Shown: positions 55,131 to 64,000 of the stretch, piece after piece
How positions within the stretch are numbered: position 1 is the stretch's first letter
Layout of the letters: each line of letters begins with the position of its first letter
DNA from: Bettongia penicillata ogilbyi
Lineage: Eukaryota > Chordata > Mammalia > Diprotodontia > Potoroidae
Assembly (NCBI GenBank): GCA_023548195.1
Contig: JAJHZJ010000268.1
Location: 2,654,266-2,718,265, forward strand
Reading direction: 5' to 3'
DNA length: 64,000 nucleotides
The notes under the pieces: model-generated
The model's input: the letters and a program-made list of their open reading frames with translations, nothing else
Database searches by the model: none
Told to the model about the DNA's origin: nothing
Translations under genes and position numbers: made by a program

Positions 55131-55499
55131 TTGTAAGTGAAAGCATTTAGGAAAATTATTTTTTTTAAATCGCTAATGACTATAACTTGAAAATAGAAAT
55201 ATGTCCAAAAAGAATGGGGTGGTGAAGTTTAAACACAACTCATGTTTTCCAACTTTAAGCAATATTATTAATTATAAAAGAAAAATTCAAGTGCCTACAT
55301 ACTCTGTGAACACAATTATGGGAACACATCCAATGACTTTACATTTTCAGTTTAAGTCTGTTTGTTCCCACTGGGGGGGGAAATAATTGTGCTCTGGTGG
55401 TCAGGTGACACCAACCACTCAAATAAGCCTGGATCACAAAGAGAAGCCTTCCCCTGACCAACTCTGAGAAAAGACACAATCTCCCAAAAGCAAAATCAA
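55131..55499. other. Unique DNA, start of the long repeat-free block
   Basis: A G8 run at 55373-55380. From here to 61280 I recognise no SINE or LINE. Confidence 0.45.
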
Positions 55500-55870
55500 A
55501 TAATGAACACTAAATAGGCCAATATACCCGGAGAGCCCAGGAGGAGTCAAATTTGCATCTCGATACAGCCTGATCCCTGACCCTTTTTTGCAGACCAAAA
55601 GCCCATTGAAATCCTGGGTTCTTGGCCACAGATTAATGGGCCTCGGGCCAGCATAAAACCTGAGGCTCAGGCTGTGAGAGTTTATTCAATTCACACAGCA
55701 GTTAAGAGGTTAATTTGAGTCATCTCCTAGGGAACTGACAGGGTACTGTCGACGTCATGTGGAGATTACTGGCCGGCTGTTTAATAAAGTAAAATTAAAT
55801 TGCTACTGATGATTTTTTTTTTCCTTTGCAGCCACATTTTTAGTTAACATATTTACATTTTCAGGATGGA
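55500..55870. promoter_or_regulatory. Candidate conserved non-coding element
   Basis: POU octamer ATTTGCAT at 55551-55558, 'gaggttaatttgagtcatctc', a CRE-like 'cgacgtcatg' (55750-55759), 'ggctgtttaataaagtaaaattaaattgctactgatg'. Inference. Confidence 0.45.
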
Positions 55871-55929
55871 TAAGCAGTGTCAAGGAGGTGGGGGAGAAGG
55901 TTGTGCCTGAGAGAAGATAAAACAGATCC

Positions 55930-56260
55930 TTGCTCAGAAACATCCCCACATGGTGTGGAAGGACTCATGGCAATTGGAATGTAACAATGAACTGGGAATC
56001 AACATTTTTTTTTTTATTCTTAAGTGTAATAACAAAAACCAGCAGCCTTTGGTGCTCCCTTTTTGTGTGTGTGAAAATAATTCAGAGTTGGGTTCTTCGT
56101 GTCCCCCCTTGGTGCCAAATTGGTCATTTCTGTCAATTACACACAGGTTACAATTTGGATACTGTGCCTTTTACGAGTATCTTTGCTTGTTTATGAGAGA
56201 AATGCACCACTGGGCTCCTTGGTTTTCTAATAGCAGTCCAAGCCAGACAGTATATGAGTT
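55930..56260. promoter_or_regulatory. Candidate conserved non-coding element
   Basis: 'caattggaatgtaacaatg', 'ccaaattggtcatttctgtcaattacac', 'cttttacgagtatctttgc'. Repeat-free. Frames of 88 and 117 codons overlap here without domain. Inference. Confidence 0.4.
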
Positions 56261-56289
56261 CCATTCACACTTAAAAAAAAAGGTTCATT

Positions 56290-56560
56290 CAGAGTTCCCC
56301 TAGCCTTCCTCCCGTTCCTCTTAGAAATACTTTCCCCTGTGTGTGTTGGTTGGTGTTGACAAGTGGTAATATGAAGACAAGAGCATGTAAGCTTAATGAG
56401 CGATTCATGCACACGCTGAGATTTAGGGAGGGTAAAAATAAATCCAAGGCAAAGCTGATCAGGTGGGAGGGAAGCGAAATATATTTACCGTGCTGCATAA
56501 TAAAGAACCTATTTCCATCCCCATAAACTCACAAAGCACCCAAAATGTCAGCTATTTTTT
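56290..56560. promoter_or_regulatory. Candidate conserved non-coding element
   Basis: 'gcttaatgagcgattcatgcacacg', 'aatatatttaccgtgctgcataataaag'. Raised CpG, no repeats. Inference. Confidence 0.4.
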
Positions 56561-56869
56561 ACAGCCCTTGCTCCTCTCAGCCAGAAGGGATCTGTGCTCC
56601 GAAGAGGGAGTGGATTCTTGGCCCAAGCTGTCAACCATCCTGTAGGGGATTTTTTTGGGGAGGAGGATAGTGACGATCTCTTTTCTATTTTTCAGTCCTC
56701 CTAATGTTAACGCAAATAGGGAATATCTCCGTGCATTGTGGCCTCGTAGGAAGCCTGAGTTTGCTCGAATACACACGGTTTATGGACACATACAGTTTAG
56801 GGGAGGGTGGCACGGAGCCTCGGGTGATAAACCTGTGCCCCAATACCACAATAGCAAAAACTCCAGGGC
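56561..56869. other. Transitional DNA leading into the CpG island
   Basis: GC rises along this stretch. It holds 'gacgatctcttttctatttttcagtcctcc', which on the plus strand has the form of a splice acceptor (pyrimidine tract then CAG at 56693-56695). A 136-codon frame opens just after it. Confidence 0.4.
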
Positions 56870-57070
56870 CGAGCAGAGGAAATAGCATCCATGCGCGGAG
56901 GTGCGTCCTGTGTGGCGCGACACGGCCGGCTGGACTGCACGCAGGGGCTCGCCTGGATGGGGATGCTAGGCTGCTGCCACACAAAGGAGCCGTGCAGGCA
57001 CCGGCCTTTGATTCCAGGACGAGTGCCCGATTTAGGCCCCTCCGCGGGCTCCCATTTTGCGCTGGCTATT
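56870..57070. promoter_or_regulatory. CpG island, about 200 bp
   Basis: 16 CpG between 56893 and 57065, including paired CGCG, in DNA of clearly higher GC, while the rest of the window is CpG-poor. No TATA box seen. Open frames run across it on both strands (plus 56704-57114, minus 56797-57111), as GC-rich DNA gives by default. Could be a promoter for a non-coding or unannotated transcript, or a Polycomb-type element. Confidence 0.7.
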
Positions 57071-57479
57071 TTTACAAAAATTCTGAGGGATCCCTTTGTG
57101 AGTCTGGACACTAATGGGAATCAAAGACTAAGCTTGCTCCCTTTTCCCCCTCTTCCTTCCCCTTAGGCACCTCCCAGCCCTACCCCCCACCCTTCACCCC
57201 TCCTTTACTTTGCTTGAGATTAAAGAAGCTATGTGATTCTAAAAACCCAATGAATAAAAAAAAAAAAAAAAACAAAAAAAAACCCCTTTAGAATAGGTTT
57301 TTTTTTTTTTGCACCTTGTACACATTCTACTAGTAAATTCTGTGATGTCCCCTACATCAATGGCGCATAACCTTGTGCTTTCCTTAATAGAATTTATGCT
57401 TGTCTGCTTTCTGCCTTCCCTGCCATGGCAGATAATGAGAGTCCCACAGTGCTCTTGGTAACCCATAGCCACTCCGCTC
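57071..57479. other. C-rich stretch, poly-A and poly-T runs
   Basis: Pyrimidine-rich 57138-57208, then A17 and A9 runs (57257-57283) and T12 (57299-57310). No SINE body is attached to either run. Confidence 0.6.
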
Positions 57480-58250
57480 CCAAATGGTTGGCAAATTTCT
57501 CCTGGTGTTAAACAGGCAATGTGGTGAGAGAGTGAGGCAGACTATGCATAAACAAAATAGATCCCTATCACCCAGCAAAAGGTAAAGGGAATCACATTGA
57601 ATTTAGATGCTGAGTGTTTGGCCGTGCACCTCTATTAAATTCCCAAATCGAAACATGCAACTGTCAAACCGGAAAAAAATTAAAAACAAAACATAGAACT
57701 ACTACAACGACGTGCTCCAGATTCCAACTCCGTTCTAGGCAAATGTCACTCGGTAACCACGCAGAGCTCAGGAAAGAGAATTCTTTATGCATCCGCTCGG
57801 ATTGAAAAGGTTATTTCACTGTCTTCAAGATGACTCCTGAGCTGATGGCGGAGCTAAGGGCTTGGTGCCCTCAAAGAAGGGGAGTTGCTAGGAGATAAGT
57901 CCAAGATTTCAGACAGCATTGGTTGGAGTTATCTCTAATTGACAGCTGCTTACCCTAAGGGTCTAATTCTAACCTTGAGACCAAAACTATAATGAGAGGG
58001 CAGCTTTCCTTCACCCCTGTTTTCTAGCTAGGGCAAGGAGATTACTGGAAGCCTGTTTTTCTCTGGTTTTTGTTATCCTTCTTTGAGTGGGCCAGCACTG
58101 GGAGAGTCACAGCCTGCTGTGCCTTCTGAGGCCATAGTTTGCATCAGTGAGCCCTTGTGTGATTCATACCACCTGAATAAACTTTCTATTCCAGCTAAGA
58201 TGGTCTCACATTGAAATAATAAGGGTAAGCATAGAGGAGAAACCTTCATT
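57480..58250. promoter_or_regulatory. Candidate conserved non-coding element
   Basis: CpG-bearing, repeat-free: 'ggccgtgcacctctattaaattcccaaatcg', 'acgacgtgctcc', 'cggtaaccacgcag', 'gcatccgctcgg', then 'gagttatctctaattgacagctgc'. Inference. Confidence 0.4.
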
Positions 58251-60365
58251 TAACTTTGAAATGATGTCGAATTTCAGGATGGGGAAAAATGGTTCTTCAA
58301 AAAATATATATAGGAAAAAATGATACTCGATGTTAATTGTTCACCATTTTCCCAACTGTCATTATTTGCTTTTCATGAAGTCGATGTTGCTTACATTATT
58401 ATTTAGGATTTGAAGTCAGACAATAACCAACAACCAGCGAAGAAAAGAGATTAGCTGGCCTAGCAAAAAGAGAGATTTTTTTTTCAATGTGGTTGAACCT
58501 GCAAGGGAGTTCACTTATTTTTATGGACAGAACAACACAGACCAGTGCAATTTCTGGAAAGCCTGAGGCTAATATACAGAATGGGGCAAATTGATTCTTT
58601 GTATTGTGGAGCATCTACTGAGCAGGCAAAATGAAACAGTAAAGTCAAATGTGGACATAGTATAGACGCCAACACAGATGACATACACAGAACTGAAAAA
58701 CATGTTTTAATTGCATTTTATATTTTACTAGCTCCTGCCTTCCTCCAGCTTCCAAAATGGCTAATTGAAAGAAAAGTACCATTTAAAAACTGGAGTATGC
58801 CGCTATTCAGATGGGAAAAAAAATACAAAACCACAAAAAACAGACATCAGCTTTGCTAGAACAAAAAAATGATTATTAAGGGAGGATTTTGTATCTTTTA
58901 AAAACATTTTAAACATGTGAGGCAAGATTTTGCTGTGAAAGTTCTAATAATTAGAGTTTGGTGCACCCTCTCACATCCAGAGGACATTTATTGACTCTTA
59001 TTTTTGAGACAGTAAATACAGAACTAACTATATGTCAGGGCACCATTTTCCTAGCTAATTGTAAGATGTTTAGATACTAAAGCTACACATTTTTAACCTA
59101 AAAGTTAAAATATAGTTTAGGAAAAAAATCAAAATAAAAATGTATTCTTTAAAAACTGAAAGAGATAATGTTTCTGATTTCCCCACCCCATTTTCTATAT
59201 CTTTTGTGTTGCAATTCCTTTGAAAAATAGGGCCCCTAGTAAAATGGGGTGGAGGCTTTTAACATATACATAATTTTTGGAGAAAAACAAAGCAATACCA
59301 TATAAAATGTATATTATATATTATCTATATGTGTACATGGATATATAATAGCATATTTATATATATATGTATGATGTATAGTTGGAGTAAAACACCATAA
59401 ATGACTATCTTTGTTTAGCTACTGCTCCTTTTTCACAGCCCACAAAATATGGTTACAATTCTTGTAAGTAGATGATATTTTAAAATAGTTGATGTGTTAA
59501 TGAATGATCAAACTTTGGTCTTGGGGGGATTTTTGAGTCACTTAACTTCCTAGTAAAAATGCATTCTCAAAAAGAGTCTAGTATTAACCTAGTAGTTTTT
59601 TTTTTTTTTTTTTAAGAAATAATGAGTTTGAAGGCTCAGAAAATATATGTTGAAATGGGAAAAATACTATACCAGCCTCTGATCCCTTAGAATAGGAGAA
59701 AATAATGCCTATCATTTTTGTATCTCAAATCAAATTTTAAACATCATTGTTTTAACAGATATTTCTTTAAATGATTGAGTCTATCAAATAAGAGGAAAAC
59801 AACTATTCATTGGGAAATCTCTAAGAAAATCCATTGCTTGAATTTTCAGATTCTTTGCATATGAGCTTCTGTTGATATAAGGATACTGCATGACAGGGGT
59901 GGGGGGAGGGGAAGAGAGCAAAAAATAAAAATTACTTCATGATGTTCAATTATGGAGAAACACATTTTAAAAAGGGAAAACAAGTTTAAAAAGGGATCTT
60001 TTCAAATTTGTGGGTGAATCTCCCTAGGACTTGCTATAAATGAATGACTAACATCCAAGTGAAGTAGCTTGTTCTGCTTTCATTAACTTATAACAAGTAG
60101 TGTTTTTCTGTGCTATGAAAGGAGGAGAGGAGATTTGCCACATTCCCATTTGAAAGGTGTGCCTTCTATGCTTACTGAGTTCTTTAATCTGAGGCTAAAG
60201 ATTTGTAGATGGTTGATATTGCACAGGATAACTATGGCATAATGAGTAGAGGAATCTCTGACACATGGTCATAATCCCTCAGTGGTGACCAAACAGCTCC
60301 AGAACATTGTAAAGAGTGTCTTCCCCTCATGAAGTCTTAGGTTCAGTCTATCTCCCTTCTCTGTT
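58251..60365. other. Repeat-free AT-rich DNA
   Basis: About 2.1 kb with no SINE or LINE. Contains a TA-rich run (59309-59372), T19 (59597-59615) and a G-rich run (59898-59911). The only frame listed, 58399-58614 minus, has no domain. Possible further regulatory DNA near 58690-59060. Confidence 0.45.
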
Positions 60366-60462
60366 GTGTGTGTGTGTTACATATACACACACATTTTATA
60401 CATCTTATTTATATATATATGTGTGTGTGTGTGTGAATATACATATATATTATACACATATA
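60366..60462. repeat. TG/TA microsatellite
   Basis: (TG)n then (CA)n then TA/TG runs. Confidence 0.85.
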
Positions 60463-60587
60463 TTTGAGATTTGTTATCCTACTTTTAATAGCCCTTTCCT
60501 AATAATGAGTATTGAAAATGATAGAATTAGCTTCTAATTCCTTTCCATTATACATTATGCTGTATGTATGGTATAGGGTTGCCTAAG

Positions 60588-60590
<3 letters not shown>

Positions 60591-60682
<92 letters not shown>
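60591..60682. repeat. Compound (CT)n(CA)n microsatellite
   Basis: About 21 CT units directly followed by about 25 CA units. Confidence 0.95.
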
Positions 60683-60686
<4 letters not shown>

Positions 60687-60779
60687 TTTCTCTTTGAATT
60701 TGCAACTTTAATTAAACCCTATGCCATCTCAGATCATTTTTTGCCTTGTGCAAATCAACATCTATTATTTGTCAACTAA

Positions 60780-61200
60780 GAAAGGAAGGGTTCGCAGACT
60801 AGCCCGAATTTGTTGGGTGCTCCAAACTTTGTATTTCTGCTTTAGAATAAACAAACATACAGCTGACTTTAGAGCCCAGCCTATCAGACAGAGAGTTATT
60901 GGTGCATTAGGCTCCCATTCAAAAGGCCGCCTTCTAGGGCTGGGGAGCCCCTCACAATTGGTAATGAGGACAGATCCCGAATTGTTTGCGAGCAGCTGCT
61001 TAGTAGGTAAGAGCTTGTTTGGATTCAATTGAACAGTGTTTTTAGAAGCGGTTACTGACCCTTGACCCTTCCTTCAGACTTAGTTGATGGGATTAGGGAG
61101 AGCTGGTGTTCAGCTTACACTTGGCTGTAACAAGCTGGCAAGAGATAACATACTTTTTAATTATCGAGAACACCTCTGCCAAAGCTGAACTGTGAAGTCT
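60780..61200. promoter_or_regulatory. Candidate conserved non-coding element
   Basis: 'gcagactagcccgaatttg', 'gagagttattggtgcattagg', 'aaaggccgcc', 'cacaattggtaatgagg', a DR1-type nuclear-receptor site 'tgacccttgaccct' (61056-61069), 'tttttaattatcgag'. Repeat-free with raised CpG. Frames of 103 and 87 codons on opposite strands are treated as chance. Inference. Confidence 0.5.
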
Positions 61201-61289
61201 TCAAATGGGTCAGTGAGTTCTAAGAAATAAAACTATGCCATAGGGTCATCATTGTAAAATCATTTTTTTTAAAGGCTGAACAGATGTTG

Positions 61290-61569
61290 CCGGACCCTCA
61301 CAATCACAGAATCTAAAAATGTTAGAGCTGGGGAAGCATCTAGTTCATTGAGTACAACCCCCTTATTTTACAAGTGAGGAAACTGAGGCCCAGAGAAGTA
61401 CAGTGATTTCCCCAAAATCATGCATAAAATTAGTTCCATAACTGAAACCCAGGTATCTAGAACATTAACTCTTTGAGGGCTGGGACTTTTTTTTTAACCT
61501 TTCTTAGTAGTTTCAGCATATAGCATAGTGCCTAGCATGTAGTAAATACTTAATAAAGATTTAGCTGAC
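61290..61569. repeat. Antisense SINE (-) and L2/SINE end (+)
   Basis: 61290-61460: 'cacagaatctaaaaatgttagagctgggg', 'ttattttacaagtgaggaaactgaggcccagag'. 61461-61569: 'actctttgagggctgggac', 'agtgcctagcatgtagtaaatacttaataaag'. Confidence 0.7.
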
Positions 61570-62470
61570 TACTAAATATCCCTAGTTCCTTCAATCAATC
61601 ATACTGTGGCATGACCCCAAGGCCACCCACCATCTTGATTCTCCTCCTCTGGAAGTTTCCTGTTTATATCATATTGCCCACAATGTTCCATATGTGATCT
61701 GACCGGCGCAGGATAACAAAAATATCTTGGAGCCATAGATTTAGGACTGGAATGATCTTTATAGTCCATCAAATCTAACTTATTTATTTAAAAAAGATTT
61801 TAAGAAACAAACGAACAGAGTCTCAGAAAGGATAAATTTGCCCAGTTAGGAAATGACCGAAGTGGATCCATTCCAAATTTCTGGATTCCAAATCTAACAG
61901 TCTATGGAGAGCCACATTCCCTCTTCACCTGTATAAAAACCCCAGGTAGAATTAATGTTTTTTCATATGCCACATCACACTGTTGACTTATATGAAACTT
62001 GAACTCTACTAAAAGTCAAAGTTCTTTTTTTTTTCCCCAGACAGCTATCCTTTAGTAGTCTTTATATTTACCCCAATTAATCCTGTTCTTATCAGGTTCA
62101 GCCCAAAACTACAACTTGCAAAAATCTTTTTGGGGGTTCATCATCTGATTTGTTAGCTTTCCTAATGTTCTGTCATCTGAAAATTTGATATGCATGCTAA
62201 TTTTGCCTCTATTCAAATAATTGTAAACAGTTTAAACAATAGAAGACTAAGCCGGATTCTTGTGTATCTGTACTAAACATCTTCTTCCAAAGTGATATGA
62301 ACCAAATGCCTACTTCCATTCATACAGTCTATTCTGAATCTATATAACTGGGCTATTTTTGAATTCACAACTTTACAATGTGTCAACAAGAATTGCATGG
62401 GATACTTTATCAAATCCATTGTTGAAAGACAGGTAAACCATAGTTATAGCATTCATACAGTCTACCAGCA
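61570..62470 (-). mobile_element. L3 (CR1-clade) LINE 3' UTR, antisense, the longest here
   Basis: Antisense order: 'ccctagttccttcaatcaatcatactg', 'ccaccatcttgattctcctcctctgg', 'atgttccatatgtgatctgaccggcgcagg', then after an interruption 'catatgccacatcacactgttgacttatatg', 'catctgatttgttagctttcc', 'catctgaaaatttgatatgcatgc', 'ctattctgaatctatataactgg', 'tgggatactttatcaaatcc'. Non-coding 3' region only. Confidence 0.7.
61729..61908 (-). repeat. Antisense SINE nested in the L3
   Basis: 'agccatagatttaggactggaatgatctttatagtcc' and 'acagagtctcagaaagg' are the reversed short-ending SINE. It separates the two L3 halves, and the L3 text continues in order on both sides. Confidence 0.6.
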
Positions 62471-62864
62471 TAGTTATTGAAACACAGTAGGTGTTTAATA
62501 AATGATTGTATAATAATCCTGTCAAAAAAAGGAAATGAGGTTCCTTTTTATATTTATCTCATCAAAAAATTCTGAATCTCTTACTAAACTACCATTCCTG
62601 AATCTTCAACCCTTTGTTTAATATCTTCAACTTGATGTCCTACCATTAGGACACAGGCTCAGATACTCTCTCTGATACTACTAGCATAGTATTACCTCTC
62701 AGAGCCTCGGTTTCTGTATCTTCCACATAAGGCATTGGATTCGATGGCTTCTGAGGTCCATAGAGATATAATTTTCTGACCCTCCAAACACAAGACATCA
62801 TCTTCCCACTAAATGTGATTCTTCTCTAAATTTTCCCATTGCACCTCATGGTACCAATTTTCCT
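62471..62864 (+). repeat. LINE end scrap and MIR-type SINE
   Basis: 62475-62520: 'gaaacacagtaggtgtttaataaatgattg'. 62660-62780: 'cctctcagagcctcggtttctgtatcttc', 'gcattggattcgatggcttctgaggtcc'. Unique DNA between and after. Confidence 0.55.
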
Positions 62865-63210
62865 CCCAGACACTCATATTTAGAAGTTGGAAGTCATGTT
62901 TGATGCTTCCTACTTCTTCCTCTTCCCTTTCATGCCCAATCACTTTCCAAATCCTGGCATTTCTACTTCAATATCTCACAGATTTATTCTCTTCTTTCTA
63001 TTCATCTTGCCATCACTTTCATTCAGACCCTTTTCTAATAATTGCCTCCTAACTTGGCTACCTACGTTTAAGCCTCTTCCCCCTCACATTCATACTTCAC
63101 ATAACTGCCTAAGTAATTTTCCTAAGGCTCAGATCTGACCATGCAATTCCCTCTTCAAAAATCATCAGCTGTTTTCTGTTCTCTATGGTATGGAATCACA
63201 TTCAACTCTT
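62865..63210 (+). repeat. L2 LINE ORF2 end
   Basis: 'gaagttggaagtcatgtttgatgcttcc', 'tcctaacttggctacctacg', 'aactgcctaagtaattttcctaaggctcagatctgaccatgc', 'caaaaatcatcagctg'. The 83-codon frame at 62887-63138 is a shadow in another phase. Confidence 0.7.
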
Positions 63211-63415
63211 AGGTTGGGATTTTCTTTGTAAAGATACTGGAGTAGTTTGCCATTTCCTTTTCCAGTTCATTTTATAGATGAGGAAACTGAGGCAAACAGG
63301 GATAAATGATTGAGTCAGCCGAGGTCACACAACTGGTAAGTGTCTGAGGCCAGATTTGAACTGAGGTCCTCATGACTCCAAGGCTAGCTGCCACCTACCT
63401 CCCCTTTATGTCACA
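63211..63415 (-). repeat. Mar-1-type CORE-SINE, antisense
   Basis: 'aagatactggagtagtttgccatttccttttccagttcattttatagatgaggaaactgaggcaaacagg', 'tgtctgaggccagatttgaactgaggtcctcatgactcc' and reversed head. The RTE-type tip is mostly lost. Confidence 0.8.
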
Positions 63416-63589
63416 AGATAAACCTTCTTTAGCTTGGTAATTAAGATGTTTCAGAATTTACTGCCTTACATTTTTAGCATTTTTTCTGTACTATTCCTCT
63501 TCATACACTAAGTTTCAATGAAACAGGACTGCTGGCTGGCTATTCCCTAAACCCGACTTGCCTTATTTCTTCTGTTGGGCACTCCCAGT

Positions 63590-63772
63590 GCATCCTGAAT
63601 CGTCTCTAAGTCATCCTGAGGAGTATCAGGTCACTGGATCCAGATAGCTCTGGAGGGGAATTGAGGCTGGTGACCTGCACAGCCCTCCTCACTCAAAACA
63701 AAGTCAAGTGCAAGTCATGTCATCATTTCTCTGATGGCACGGTCTTCTTCGGCAACAAAGGATGGACACAAC
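63590..63772 (-). mobile_element. Terminal fragment of the inverted-terminus element
   Basis: 'cactcaaaacaaagtcaagtgcaagtcatgtcatcatttctctgatgg' in pieces, followed by 'cttcttcggcaacaaaggatgg' and preceded by 'tgaggctggtgacctgcacagcc'. This is the complement of 30842-30975; only one terminus is present. Confidence 0.7.
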
Positions 63773-64000
63773 AACAATAATAATAGCTAACGTTTATATA
63801 GGGTTTTAGGTTTGCGAAGCACTTTACATGTATTATATAATTAGACCTGTATGTAAATCTTGAGAAGTTCATGTTGTTATTTTCCCTGTTTTATAGATGA
63901 GACAACTGGTGTTAACTAAGGTTAAGTTGCTCAGGATCACACAGCTGGAAGGTATTTGAGGCAGAATGTGAAATCAGAACTTTTTGATTACAAACCAGCA
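63773..64000 (-). repeat. MIR3/long-tailed SINE, antisense, cut by the window end
   Basis: 'aataataatagctaacgtttatatagggttttaggtttgcgaagcactttac', 'tgttttatagatgagacaactgg', 'ggatcacacagctggaagg'. Confidence 0.8.

Noticed and set aside
56704..57114. 136-codon plus-strand frame across the CpG island
   Set aside because: GC-rich DNA has few stops; similar frames open on the minus strand and in another plus phase. No domain seen. Kept only as a CpG island.
1..64000. tRNA, rRNA, snRNA genes or CRISPR arrays
   Set aside because: tRNA-like matches are the heads of SINEs. Direct repeats are microsatellites without unique spacers. I saw no U6, 7SL or 5S text.

Overview
This window looks like an intergenic (or large intronic) stretch of a marsupial nuclear genome. 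The evidence is its repeat content. It has CORE-SINEs of the Mar-1 type, with a tRNA-like head, the CORE segment and an RTE/Bov-B-type tail. It has 3' ends and a 5' UTR that I recognise as marsupial-type L1. It also has a decayed antisense RTE element and many old MIR, L2 and L3 (CR1-clade) fragments. The sequence is AT-rich with strongly depleted CpG. I cannot name the species or the chromosomal locus from sequence alone. Family names for repeats are from memory and were not checked against a library.

I found no protein-coding gene I can name. Almost all open frames are short and fall in repeats, microsatellites or AT-rich unique DNA. The one exception is on the minus strand at 35.1-35.45 kb: an acceptor-like site, a 69-codon open frame with coding-like codon use, a stop, and an AATAAA about 145 nt beyond it. 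A 55-bp upstream exon candidate would splice to it in frame across a 91-bp gap. I do not recognise the protein.

Layout. 1-9.8 kb: dense old SINE/LINE fragments with one L1 3' end. 9.8-11.3 kb: repeat-poor. 11.3-14.7 kb: MIR/L2/L3 mosaic. 14.75-15.44 kb: enhancer-like unique DNA. 15.5-24.6 kb: repeats, including the antisense RTE (18.25-19.96 kb) and an internally deleted L1/HAL1-like element (22.97-24.6 kb). 25-30.4 kb: several enhancer-like unique blocks, one with a cluster of perfect palindromes (29.64-29.73 kb). 30.75-31.8 kb: a Mar-1 SINE split by a 758-bp element with inverted termini, bounded by a 10-bp duplication. 32-34 kb: unique block. 35 kb: candidate exons. 36.9-39.5 kb: L1 ends, one nested in a MIR with a 9-bp duplication. 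42.0-42.3 kb: a unique block full of TAAT/ATTA cores. 45.65-46.26 kb: a second copy of the inverted-terminus family, here forming a 76-bp-arm hairpin. 46.4-51.6 kb: repeats and long microsatellites. 51.6-54.1 kb and 55.1-61.3 kb: long stretches with no recognisable SINE or LINE, the second holding the only CpG island. 61.3-64 kb: repeats again, with a long L3 interrupted by a SINE.

The alternation of SINE-rich DNA with repeat-free blocks carrying homeodomain, SOX, forkhead, POU and nuclear-receptor type motifs fits a gene desert around a developmental regulator. That reading is inference: conservation could not be tested here.
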